Positions 37,170 through 48,965 of a DNA stretch of 64,000 nucleotides are shown here, piece after piece. Numbering within the stretch: position 1 is the first letter of the stretch; the number at the start of each line of letters is the position of its first letter. Below the pieces are notes generated by a model. The model saw only the letters and a program-made list of their open reading frames with translations. It was not told where the DNA came from and did no database searches. The position numbers and the translations under genes were made by a program. Source of the stretch: Ostrinia nubilalis (Eukaryota > Arthropoda > Insecta > Lepidoptera > Crambidae); NCBI RefSeq assembly GCF_963855985.1, contig NC_087091.1:12840154-12904153 (forward strand), in the 5' to 3' direction.

Positions 37170-37420
37170 GAGACTTCTGTTTTTTTTTATGCAAGACAAG
37201 GCAGGTATTTGACCGCAATCACACCTGGTGTTAAGTGAGATGCAGTCTAGGATGGTATTACATATCTGCCCTGTAAGTGCCTATTCAATCTCGCCTTGAA
37301 AAGGCCCACCATGTGATAAATGGAAGGAATATTATGCCTATACCTTATTATGGTGGCTCTACTCTGATACCAGGGCTGTGACTTCTCTTGTCCCATAACC
37401 TATGCGATGGATTATAAGAA
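37170..37420. repeat. Lepidopteran interspersed repeat (GACCGCAATCACACC type)
   Basis: The phrases GACCGCAATCACACCTGGTG, TTAAGTGAGATGCAGTCTAG and 'gtgcctattcaatctcgccttgaa' are characteristic of a widespread lepidopteran retroelement-derived repeat. It lies just inside intron 1. It is non-coding and degenerate. Confidence 0.55.
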
Positions 37421-38219
37421 AAAAATAATTATCCTTAATGAGCCGCTATAGGCGTCTCCATGCTCTTTTACACACTAACGGAGCTTTCTGCAAAGTTCAC
37501 TCCATCACGCTCCATCAAAGGAGTTCGATCATTCGGATATTTTCACCTCTTTCTAAATAAGCTGCTGATAGAGCTAAAAACATAGAATATTATAATAGTA
37601 CTGGAAAAGGATTAGAAGGTAGCCCTGTAGCTTTCCGCCCAGAGCTTCCCGCCAAGTTCCGCGTGATTCTACATGACCTGATATGACGTCGATTCGTGAT
37701 AGCATGATAACTTACTCGTACATAATTGATAAAAGTTAACTATATCAGTATTTGATTCCATTTAGTTTTTTTAGGTCATTTCCTTTTAATTGATTAAAAC
37801 TCTACCTACATCCTAACCATAACCTAGGCATCTAATAATTAAAATAAATTGTCTGCGGTAGCTGTTAGCGTGGTATGATGGTATTAACTTAGGTTCGACG
37901 CTCATAATGTCTTGTTTGACTATCTCAAAAGGCCATCCCATCCTAACCTAAGTAAATTGAATGGAACAGAAGCTTCTGTCATCGATAATTCGTTGGTTTC
38001 GAAGCTTAGCTGGCATATGTTTAAAGTGACAAGAGTTTGTTTCTCACGAATTAGATTTTCAGATAATCATATGCCATAAAAATAAATTCACTTAAAAAGA
38101 CTTGTTTGAAATCTTCAAAGATAATCTCTATTATTACCTAATTTACAATGTCGAACTCTATACTTCAAATATAGTCGTAAACCTGTAGCTATGTAACCTA
38201 GCCAAGATTAAGTATGTAA

Positions 38220-38340
38220 AATCGGTGTGGAGCCGGTCAGGTGGACTGTCAGCCGAAGCAAATTGCCGGCAGCCGGCGGGAGCGACGTTATCGCGCATCG
38301 GGCGATATCTCTCCCAAACTCCACAATTAATTCAACCCAC
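38220..38340. promoter_or_regulatory. GC-rich intronic patch, candidate enhancer
   Basis: It contains GCCGGCAGCCGGCGGGAGCG followed by ACGTTATCGCGCATCGGGCG, that is GC-rich sequence with a TTATC GATA site, 1.2 kb into intron 1. The assignment rests on composition and position only. Confidence 0.25.
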
Positions 38341-39760
38341 CCGACCACTCAAAATCGCCATTCTGTAAGGTGACAGGTTAGGTAAACAGCATCTAAAATG
38401 GGCTTCGGCCGTAAAAGAAAAAATAATTCCATCTTTTTGTTTTTTCCTTTGAGGTTTAAATTTTATGGCGGCAATAAAGTTTTTCGTGGAGACAGGTGGC
38501 TCTCCTTTATATTTTAACTACTCGGCCGGTGCGCACAAATGTTCATCTAGAGAGAGGTGCTTAGGGACTAGATTGGCATGTGGGCGCGCTGGGGACGATT
38601 AGAATTTATTTGGAGGTGCCTCGGTAGTGATGTGACACTTAAGAAACTGTGTCACTTCTCGGAATCGGAACTGGGAATTGATTTCGTCGGGTTCACAGCA
38701 GTTACGTATGTAGTTTATGTGCGTGCCGCGCGGCGGGCTCGGGCTTGGCTCGTAAGCTCTGTTATCGTGTAGTCGGCTCAGCGTAGCTTCTTGTCGTTCT
38801 GATTATATCGGGATCTGGTAAACTCATCGGCCGCCACACGGAGGCCTCTCGATTAGGTTACTTACACATAAAATTATGTGATACACCGATCCGTGTGGAC
38901 TGATAACTGTGTAAAAATATGAATTGGCTTTCAACTCGTTTGGTACGACTTTGTTATTACACGGTCACCCGACTGTTTATGAAAACATAAAGTTTTAGTG
39001 CGATCTATCTGAGTTCATGAATGTCTTTTCTTTGTTTTACCGTGGATTTTGCGGTGGCAAGGAGTTGTAAAAAGTATTTTAAACGTTGGTACTTGGAAAT
39101 AAAGTGGGTACGATGACGGGGCGGATCGTTTTCGCGTCGGTCGTTTTACGAGCGTCCGCGGCATCTGCCTGAAGTGCGTTACCTGCCTAGTTTATTAAAT
39201 ATAATGCAAAACGTGTCTTACATACAACACTGTTATCCTCTGATAATTGGACGTTTATTTAGGAATATAAAAAAATAATGATCTCTTTTGAAGTTTGCTG
39301 AACGTTAAGTTTATTTGCATTTTAAGGATGCTGACTTGGTCATGTGCACTCAGTGCGGTCACAAAAAGGCTTTACATATAAAATAACATTTAGGAATTAT
39401 AACTAAGTTTTGGTATACAAAATACAGGCTTTCTTGGAATAAGGGTTTAGGGGCTTAGCCATAAACCTTGTTAGCTTTAAAATGACAGCTAGGTTGCCAT
39501 GGCGACGGCCGTGTAATTTGATAGGGTCGCATTTGAGTCTTCTCCTAATTTACGGCCTTGTGATGCGATTGATGACGTGGCCTCCATTATTTATGTCAAC
39601 CCGATCGGACCTTACTGACTTTTATATTTAACTTCTGTAATATTACACCTATAGTCCATCGGAATACTTTACATTTGAATTTTATTATTGGTCATGCAGG
39701 TGTATTGGTTTTATTCATCCATCCACCGATATCAATGACGTCAGATGTAAGCAATGCACA

Positions 39761-39885
39761 TTAGGGCTGAGTTGCACCATCTTACTCCAACTTTAACAAA
39801 CGTCAAATATCTGTCAAATTCCATACAAAAAGTACCGGTTATTGTTACTGTCACAGATAAAATAAGATGATGCAACTAAGCCTAA
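39761..39885. mobile_element. MITE with TTAGGGCTGAGTTGCACC-type termini
   Basis: The left end TTAGGGCTGAGTTGCACCAT and right end (complement) TTAGGCTTAGTTGCATCATC form inverted repeats of about 23 bp with a few mismatches. The interior phrase 'ctgtcaaattccatacaaaaagtaccggttattgtta' is typical of a common insect MITE of this type. No clear target duplication is visible. It is non-coding. Confidence 0.6.
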
Positions 39886-39906
39886 AACTTATCTCATTAA
39901 AATTTG

Positions 39907-39976
39907 TCCTAAGTAGGATTCGAACCCGCGAACTGGTTTTATAGTCCGTTAAGCACACCACTAGACCATGCAACCA
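39907..39976 (-). repeat. tRNA-like sequence (SINE head or tRNA relic)
   Basis: On the minus strand an A box (TGGTCTAGTGG, complement of 39958-39968) and a B box (GGTTCGAATCC, complement of 39916-39926) are present with normal tRNA spacing. The acceptor stem (GGTTGCA against TTAGGAC) and the anticodon stem do not pair well, so a functional tRNA is unlikely. It may be a tRNA-derived SINE head or a pseudo-tRNA. Confidence 0.55.
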
Positions 39977-42079
39977 TTAAAATTAAATGGAGTTGTCATT
40001 TCATTTTCTCGGGTGGAAGTTATATTTACCTTTTCAATAGGTCAATGTTTAAACTTTGTTCCAAAAATCTTGTAAATCGGAACTAAACCATAATTTAATA
40101 TGTATTTAATTCAAACCGCAGAATTGTTGGAGATAAAATGAATATGCATTTATGGAAATGGACTTATTGATCCAATATTGTTGATAAATTGATTTCTACA
40201 ATATTAATTTACAATGTCTACGATATGATAATAAATATACGTTATGTAAGTGACAATTGTTTAATAAATGGACTTTTTATTCATATTTCCATCATTGTTA
40301 TGGTAATTATAGTGCTTTAAGTTAGTAGAAGTAGTTTATAGACTACTAAAAATAATATAGGCTTGTTATAACAAGCTAGAGCAAACGTATAAAAATAAAT
40401 AAATCATGAATGCAAAATACAAAATAAATAACGTAGAGTGATAAATGTTTTAATTTACGAATAACAATCCAGCTCAGTTGTTTTTAGTCGATAGTTAATT
40501 AATTACTAGACAAAACAAAAACTAAGCGTTTACTACAAGCAGCCAGACAATAATTGAAAAGGTAGAGTTCTAATGAACTATTAGACTGTTGTTTTAAAAT
40601 ATAGGTACAGTCCGCCGTAATATTAGACCATACATTTATGTTGCAAAAATAAATAAAAATGCTGCAGTGTTTAGCTTGATGTACCGTCGTTTGTACTCTG
40701 TACTATGAGGGCAAAAATCATCAATTTTTACAACTTATGTTTTTTTTTTTTATAATGAGGACGGATACTTTTTAAATGACATTAAATTTAAATCAAATAA
40801 AAAATGCAACGTAGTTAGCTGTTTCATCCTTAATGATAATTATCATAACCTTGATTATAATCTATTGGTTCTTCAGAATGTTTCTCTCATATCGTGTTGC
40901 TTTGCGACTCTACCACGCTCCGCCGAGCGCAAGGCGGCGATCGCAACAAAACAAACGCATTATTCAATACAGCCACGTCCTGTATCGGCTGCTCATCGCC
41001 CATTTCACACCTATTGAGCAATGACACACGTGGGCCATTCCTATCACCTCGCCACACCTCAACAACAAACCATAACACCTTGGAATAAAACACAAAATCA
41101 CGCAACTAACCAAAGGCAATAGGCGTGATCGTTATACGTTACTTTAAATTATTGGAAGTGTACTTATGCAATTTTAAGTACAGATCTATTGAACGGCAAA
41201 TGTATTATAGATGTCTGTTTTTTGCGGCCGCCTGCGGATCGCACGGTTGAATTTTTGTCTAGATACTTATCTAATTGTTTGAGTGGCTTCTACTAACGTT
41301 CCATTGGCGGTGGATTCCAATTTGATTTGTGGGTTTAGCTAAAGACATACTTATTGCTTTGTTTCGCAAGCGAATATTGTTAGTATGCCAAAGGTTTATT
41401 AATGTACCAAGCATGTAACATTGAAGTACAAAAACAAGAAAAGTTAAATTTAACTTAGTAATCTCAGTGTCGAAATTTTATAAATGCGATGGTCATAATG
41501 CTTACCAAAATATGAGGCTCACTATACCATATGAATGGGTTAGGCATAAGGTATATCTAAATAACTACACTATGCCGCCAGACAGACGCTCATTTGTTTT
41601 TTGCCCCTTAACACAAGTTTACGTCACAAGAGGGGGGAAATGAGACTTTTTCAATTACCCACCGCTTCCTGCGGTTAAATAAATGAATGTGACAGTGTCT
41701 GGTTCATCACAGCCCCACTTAATAAGCTCTGCATTCGTTTTGCTATTCAGCCAGCATATTGTCATTCTCTTTGCTTTTACTTTACAGTTGATTGAAGCTA
41801 TTAAAGAGTTATTAATAACTGGTTTCTTAGTAACCTTGATGATATTTGTTAGAATTTTATATAGAAGTTGTAATACAGGTTTACACATAGCTTTTTCAAT
41901 GCTCAGTTGAAACAAAAACAATCACCATTAAGTTTCTGTAACATATTATTACTAACATTACCCGTTGTTCTTTTTAGAGCCACAACTCTAGTGCTCGAGC
42001 GCGGTTAATTATTTTCGCCACACAATTAACCACTGCACCGTATTATTTAATGACAATGAATATGAAAATGCGTGCATTT

Positions 42080-42240
42080 GCCAAACGCAGCAACGCGCAC
42101 GCATGAAACGCACACACGCGTACGCGTTGGGATGCGTGCATTTGGAAGTGTGCGTGCGACGCCGGCCGCTGATTGGTGCAATTAGCGGCGGGGGGCGGGG
42201 CCGGCTGCGCACGCGGCGACATCTCCACCCAGACGCACAC
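42080..42240 (-). promoter_or_regulatory. GC-box/CCAAT island in intron 1, candidate internal promoter
   Basis: A GC box (GGGGGCGGGGCC, 42190-42201) and ATTGG (CCAAT on the minus strand, 42172-42176) lie in a CpG-rich patch. It is preceded by an alternating purine-pyrimidine stretch with many CGCACGC/ACGCGT units (about 42092-42126). It could be an internal promoter or an enhancer. No transcription start can be fixed. Confidence 0.3.
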
Positions 42241-43741
42241 CGCAATGGCTAGGGCTTGAATAACTGGGACCTTATTACCGGTATTTTCGGTTTTAAATTG
42301 CAATTTAAACAGCTAATATTTATTATAATAGCCTCGATTTGGTTAAGGTGTGCTGCGGTGTGATGGCGATAAGCTGAAAATTACTAAGGATTGATTATAA
42401 TTTTTGGAAAATATTTTTAAAATCGAATTGCTAATGACATTCTTCTGGAACATTACATAAGGGCGGAACGAAATTTGAATCTGCATTACTTCAATTTGTG
42501 ATGTTATCAACGCTTTTGGTGGCACTAACCGGTAAATGATTTCAAAAATGGTATCAAAAACCATTATCGCAGCCCTAAGAATACTTAGCGTATAAAAATA
42601 ATATAACCATGAACAGTTAATTATTTTTGCTTCTGAGCAAATTACACTAAACTATGTCGCCTGCGCATGGCTTAATGGCCGTTTTCTCATCTTTTTATTT
42701 TCACTAGATGTAGTTGGAAGTTTCACGATTCGCTTAGTTCTTTGTATCATGTGTCTACTTAGAGAGAGGTTTTTTTTGTGAATAATACCTCAGAGAACCA
42801 TATGCGTTATTGACGTAAGTGGTAGAGTTACCTGCTTAATATATGAAAGCTTTATATTTTAGATTTTCATTTACTTTTCCTTTCTTTACCTAATATTAGA
42901 ATATGATAAAGAAATTCTGCAATTGTAAAGAAAATGTTCAAAGATTTTATCAGGTCACTTAAATTGTCCTAAAGATAGTAATTATCATGACAATTATTTA
43001 ATATGATTTGGTGCATTTAGAAACCAAAATGTACCAGAAAAAATCAGCATAAAAGCTCCTAATGCTACATTTGTGATAGCACGACTCTACATTATCCATA
43101 GCCGTCTTTGGGAAATACTTTAAACACTTGTGATACTTTATTTATAACCGCATAAGGACCATATTCAACGAGCAATGCTTGCGTATTGTATACTGTTCGC
43201 AGGAGACACACGCGACGGGACGCCGAATCGCGTCTGGAAAGTTGAGCAGTAATCCATTTCCGCGTCAGAGACACGCCGTTTCAATTTATCGATACAAAAC
43301 TGTCTAACTATCTCACAATTTGTCCGTGAACGTAAAATTTAGCGACCGATCGGTTTTTAAATGCACAGGAAAAAATATATTTCACACTAATTGGGAAAGC
43401 AAACAAAACAAATTAGGTACTTAAAATGAAAAATAGCAAACGATGCCAATTACAAGTTTCCAATTTAGGCAACTGTCGGTCTAACAATTAACAAATTTAT
43501 CGCGGCATTGATCGTAAAAAGGAAGGTTTATTTATTATTATTTAAGAAATTGACCTGTTTGAAGGTTGGTTTTTTGAAGGTTAGGTCAGGTCTAACCAGA
43601 TTTAAATCTAAAGAAAAACATAATAATATCATCAATTTGTGTCCTTTCTATAATTTCTTTGTGTGTCTAGTAGGGCCTAGTTAGGTAGTTGCAAGCAGTG
43701 CATGGTGTAGAGTCAAGAGTTAACTTAATTGCAGTGCTTAG

Positions 43742-43794
43742 TTCGTTCGTTCGTTTCAGCCGAAAGACGTCCACTGCTGGACAAAGTAGTGTAG
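43742..43794 (-). mobile_element. 53-bp dead-on-arrival RTE insertion with 13-bp target duplication
   Basis: A minus-strand retrotransposon end (..FVQQWTSFG plus stop, then a GAAC-repeat tail) is flanked by perfect 13-bp direct repeats, TTGCAGTGCTTAG at 43729-43741 and 43795-43807. Only the last 53 bp were copied, as expected for severe 5' truncation during target-primed reverse transcription. The perfect duplication suggests a fairly recent insertion. Confidence 0.8.
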
Positions 43795-46063
43795 TTGCAG
43801 TGCTTAGTAAAGTAACATTAATATATCTTAATTGACCGATGATTTATTTGTACAATTTATACGGCTAAGTTTATAGCCTACCTACCCATTGAGCAGTTAG
43901 TTGAAAACGCCAGAAACTAGAAATTTTATTTAGTCAAAGTATAAGTTTTATACTTAGGATACAATTTGCAAGTAAAAAGCTGATACAGGATGAAATATTT
44001 AAAATATTATTAAAATTTGTAATTTTTACATTTATTTTCCCTTTTAACAAGCCACTTTAAGTATCTAACTACACTAGGTTTATAAACATTAATTTTAAAC
44101 AAATCTTGTACCTGTTTTGCGAGAGACTGGTGCCTGAGGTATGTTCTGTAAAAACCTGTATCGCATTAATAATATTCTAACTAAAATTTTACATGCCGAA
44201 CAACATTTTTTATGGACATATCAAAACAGTAAGTCATTGGACAGGTCGTCAAACAGTCGTATCAGAACAGTAAGCCATGGAATAGGCTGTCAAGCCCTAT
44301 CATTAGGTAAAGTACGAGTCACAATGAGCAATTAAACCGTCTTCATAGGTGAAGGGGTCCAGGTGATTGTCTTAGCCACCATTGCGTCAGTTTGAAACTC
44401 TTTTAAGTGGCCGCCTGTTAAATGTATTGTGACGGCTAATAAACGCCGCTCTGATGAATAACGGCCCACTTGACTTAATTAATCGTGAAGTGCTTCTGCT
44501 GGTGTACTGACTTTCGATTTTTCTATACTCACGACTGTAATGCTCGCTGAGGTATCATACGTTAAAAAATAAACACTTTTTTGAGAATAATAAAAAGCTC
44601 GTAAAGAAGCATCGTGGGAGTTTTAGAGCCGAATCTTCGGCAGACATTGAAAGAGCGAAATTTTAAACAAAAATAACAACAAAACAAGTATCGGAATTTT
44701 TAACTATTTGAATCTTAGATTTTGCTACCGTAGAGTCCGTAAAGTACGGTAGGACAGGTGTAATGAATTATCCGTTTCGTATAAACGTCACAGCGTCGAA
44801 ATAAGCAAACATCAATAAAATTTATTAGATCTAATTGAGCACGGACATGATGGCAAATAATTATTGTACACAAACGGTTACTAGTCACGATACCGACTGC
44901 ATACGTTTATCGTATCGATTGAGCGAACAGCGACCAGTTCCGTAGAGCAGTGTGTCGGTTACAATTACAAATATCGATTGTGGCGAGCACGAACAACTAG
45001 GTGGAACAGAACCAACGCTTAGTTTTATTGCCGGTCTTTGCCGCTGTTCCAACTTTGCCCTCTGCATCGATCGTATTGCCTCTAAGCACGGGACGAGTTG
45101 ACCCAATTACTTAACTTTTTAATTGCACGACGTTGGCCAAACATTTGTTGTCCGATTTTCTGCCTCCCAATAATCCGGGCTAATTAACATTTGAAGTTGC
45201 TTACGTCATGACATTGTAGTTAATACGGCGGGCACACGAGTTCCCAGCGAGTTTTTTTCTAATCGTTCATTATTAGGCTTGCTATAAAAAAGGTCCCCGG
45301 TCGAGTGCACCGACGCCCGCTCACTAAAGAACTTAATGTATTCATTTTGCTTTTGTATCTTTCGCGTGATTAACTTTGATTGATTGCATCCAAATATTGA
45401 TATTTGATATTAAAATCTGGCGACCGGCGCGTGTGAGGGAGACGAAGTCAAATGACAATAAGATTAAGCGAATCGGTGAGTTATTTTTTGTCGCTATTTG
45501 CATAATATTCAATAGTGAGAGGTCTAATGTGTTCGGAAGCGAGCCTGTGATATATGAATGTTCTCTTGCAACATAGGTATGTGTTGTTTTTTTTATCATA
45601 AGCAGCATGGCTGTACTTGTTAGTGTACGTCACACTGTGGTCACGAAATCGAATATTTGTTGTTTAATTACCGTCTCAGTCCAATTTGGAGGTAGGTGAG
45701 GGTGTAGGGTCTTTCCGGACGGTTGCCCAGCTGAAAGTGATGCGCGGCGAGCGTGATGGATGGCGCTGCGCGGACGCAGGCACGCGGCTCAGCCGTGTAC
45801 CCATCTCCTAACATACCTCCACTAACTCTATATTAGAACTCTTATAACGTTTCAAATAAGGTTGACAATAGAACATTTTAATGATCACAAAATAACTCGA
45901 TTCTGACCTAGTGTAGATGAGTCGGTGGTTTTGTCACGATTTGTCATATCGAGATGCGGTTACGGAATAGCTATAGCTTCAGACTAAGCAGAAGTTATGA
46001 CAAAAATGTCGTGGGAACGGCCGTTGAACTGAACCCGGTTTTGTTCCTAATTGATTGATGTTG

Positions 46064-46079
46064 GTATCGATATCGATAC
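46064..46079. promoter_or_regulatory. 16-bp perfect palindrome with overlapping TATCGATA boxes
   Basis: GTATCGATATCGATAC is fully palindromic and contains two overlapping TATCGATA (DRE/BEAF-type) boxes. A related GATATCGATATC lies at 48471-48482. TATCGATA is bound by DREF and BEAF-32 in flies. A function here is unproven. Confidence 0.3.
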
Positions 46080-48470
46080 ATGCATACAATAGAACTCTAG
46101 AAAGTATGAGTCTCTGCATTGGACTAGCAGTGTCCGAAATGTTGTTTTTAGGAATTTCAAATGTATTAGGAACGTATATACATGCTCAATATTCAATAAC
46201 AAGGATTGAATTGCACATCTATTAATTTTATTAACATCTAAGAAATATTTGTTTGTTTTAGAAAAACGTGTTCAGTTTATCATGTTTTAAATGAACAATG
46301 TATAATGATGAATGTAACATGAAAACAAGTAATTACTAATAATGTGCTAAAAACTAATTGGCAAAAGAAATCTTGAAAGTTAATTATTCTATTCAATGAT
46401 TTATTTAAGTGGCATTTTGTTTGTAAAATATGGCGATTTCGTGTTGCGTTTTCGCGCTAGACGTTTTCTTCAGAGCGCTAAGTTAACCACGATTTATATT
46501 TTCATTAGCACCGTAATTTTTAGTTTAAAACATTGAGGGCAGAGGGCGTCGGCGCCGCCCGTGGAAGCCTATTTTCGCAGCACATTACCGAGAATGAATA
46601 ATTTCCTGGCGGCCCATGATTTATGCCGCGTACTGCCGTATATGTAGGGTGGTCACAATTCGTTAGGTTTATAGGAAAGTCTTCTCATTGTTTGAGAAAA
46701 TCTTGTGAGACCACGACACAAGCAGATCATATAAAGAGGAGAATTCAAATTGAGCATCAATTTTTCAGGAAATTAATTCATGATTAATGGATGTAAATCT
46801 GAAGTTTTAATCTCTCCGTGGTTTACTTGCATAGATGAACATGATTTTTTATTTTATAACCGCTTATTGAAAAACAAGATTAACTTTTTTAAAGTAGGTA
46901 GTAGGTACTCATTACCACTTCGAATAAATCTTACACAACAGCAACAAGCACAATAACACATTAATTGTAGACATTCCACGAGACTTAACCTCAGCTTGGT
47001 CACCCTAAATATAGGCTACCGCCAACGACATAGAGCTATTACGGAGCCGCGTGAAGAATGGACACTCCTTTGTGTAAAGAAATTGTTGCATTTGTCTTTC
47101 TTTGTTACCTACTCTCCCGCGATGCTATCGCGGCCACTACTGCTGCTATCAAACTTCTATCAGCTCCTGAAGGGCACCTTAGTTTGCCAATTTGTTTTGC
47201 TTACTAATTGTCTGTTGTTTTTTTTTGCTGATTGGAAGTGCAATGACCTGCCTATAGAATTTGTATCACGGCAAATTAATTAAAAAAATAACCTGATTGA
47301 ACGTTATTCATTGTCCTTTGTTACTGACAATTAAACTACGCAATCAATCTTAATTATGACTATTTTAGAGTTACTTTATTTTTTAAATACCTTTTGTTTA
47401 AAAAAATAAAATAACTCTATTATAAACTTGAATACTTTTCCAACTTACTCCTTATTTGTAACCTGACAATACTTTTAAAACTGAAAAGACGTATTATGAA
47501 TTTTCATATTATAATTTAATTCAAATGATACTTCTGTACATAAATAACCTTTGTCATGTTAGGGAAGTGTGTCCGTTTGCCCTCCGCGTTTGCTACCAAA
47601 ATGTATTTAAATTAACTGAATTAAAACACAGGACGCATTTAGTCGAAGCAAATGGCTTGCCCTGGACAAAGACAAGTTAATGAGCTAAAGGATCTCTGTT
47701 TGTGGCATACCTCTTTATTAATGCATTTGATACTTTGTTTTTGGGTCCGGACAGGCCTTTTGTCTAACGACAGAATTGTATAGCAACAAATTATGTAGTA
47801 CAAAGAATCGAATGGATATTCTGTTTTTCTCTCTGAACTATCCGAACGTATGTATACAAAAGTTATCCCTCAGCAATATTTTTTTAAAATTAATTAATTT
47901 AATTTTCTTATTTCACCTAGAATAACTCTTTAGTTATTTTACTCTAGAAGGGTATATTAGTATCTTAATTGTACTAATACTTGACATGTAGATAGGTATC
48001 AACTAATAACACTAAAATAATAATTAATTCCTAAGGGCAAAGTAATATAAGTCACATATTATTCTCTCATGTATATGTATGTCATAGATAGATCATTTAA
48101 TACAAAACAAATAAAGTAAGTTAAGTGTGAGGTGCTCTGACATAAACGCCTTTTGTGTCACTATATTTGGTCATAATGCCCGCAGTGTTTTATACTATAC
48201 TGAACAAATCGCGTTATCCACAATGCACCTGCGAGTTACGATAGGGTTGCCACATGTTGGATTAAGAAATAAAAATCTAAGACAAAGAGTTGAGCTTTTA
48301 TAAGCTTCAACGTAAAAGGTAGAGTCGAGTTTTTCCGATGCCCTTTTCATAAGAAGTGGTGAATGAATAAGTATCGTCACTATTAACTAGTGTACGTCAG
48401 TCATATTGATTAATTCAATATGCTCTCCTACTTATACAATCATTTCATCACTAACTAAATAATGATACTC

Positions 48471-48482
48471 GATATCGATATC
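48471..48482. promoter_or_regulatory. GATATCGATATC palindrome
   Basis: A 12-bp perfect palindrome overlapping a TATCGATA box, the second such site in intron 1. Confidence 0.2.
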
Positions 48483-48769
48483 AAGTAGTAGAGACACAAA
48501 AAGTGGGAGTTTTGTAATGGAATCTTCTTGAAAAAATTCATGAAAAAATCTAAGAAATCAGCCAAGAAATACTTGTTTGTCTCTATTATTTTGCGTGGGT
48601 ATCGACTTCAGTATTAAACTAAAACTATACTGGTAAACTTTAGTACCTATCATGGGAATACATAGTACCTATATGTACTTAAAATAAATAGATAATATAA
48701 TAATATGTAATATTTTCGGTGTGTCTATTAATAAATAAATATATCTTGGCAACCCTGTGCTCACTGCGC

Positions 48770-48965
48770 AAGGCGTAACAAGCCGTGTGCGCGGATAATA
48801 AGTGGATATAGTTTACGGTTCTGCGCGGGCGCACAAAATAACCGTCATCAGGCCGGTGCAGGTGCCCTTGGTGCAGTTAGGCGCCGGGTGCATTGATTCT
48901 CTGCGATTTGACGATGCGATTTTGTCTGGCGATCACATTATTGTGACCTGCACCACTCAAAACAT
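48770..48965. promoter_or_regulatory. GC-richer intronic patch, candidate enhancer
   Basis: It contains GCGCGGGCGCACAAAATAAC, CAGGCCGGTGCAGGTGCCC and GTTAGGCGCCGGGTGC in AT-rich surroundings, without an open frame of note. The possible enhancer role is inferred from composition. Confidence 0.2.

Noticed and set aside
45283..45330. TATAAAAA followed by GC-rich DNA and TCACTAAAG as a core promoter
   Set aside because: The spacing to an initiator-like site is about 40 bp, longer than usual, and no exon or transcript signal follows.
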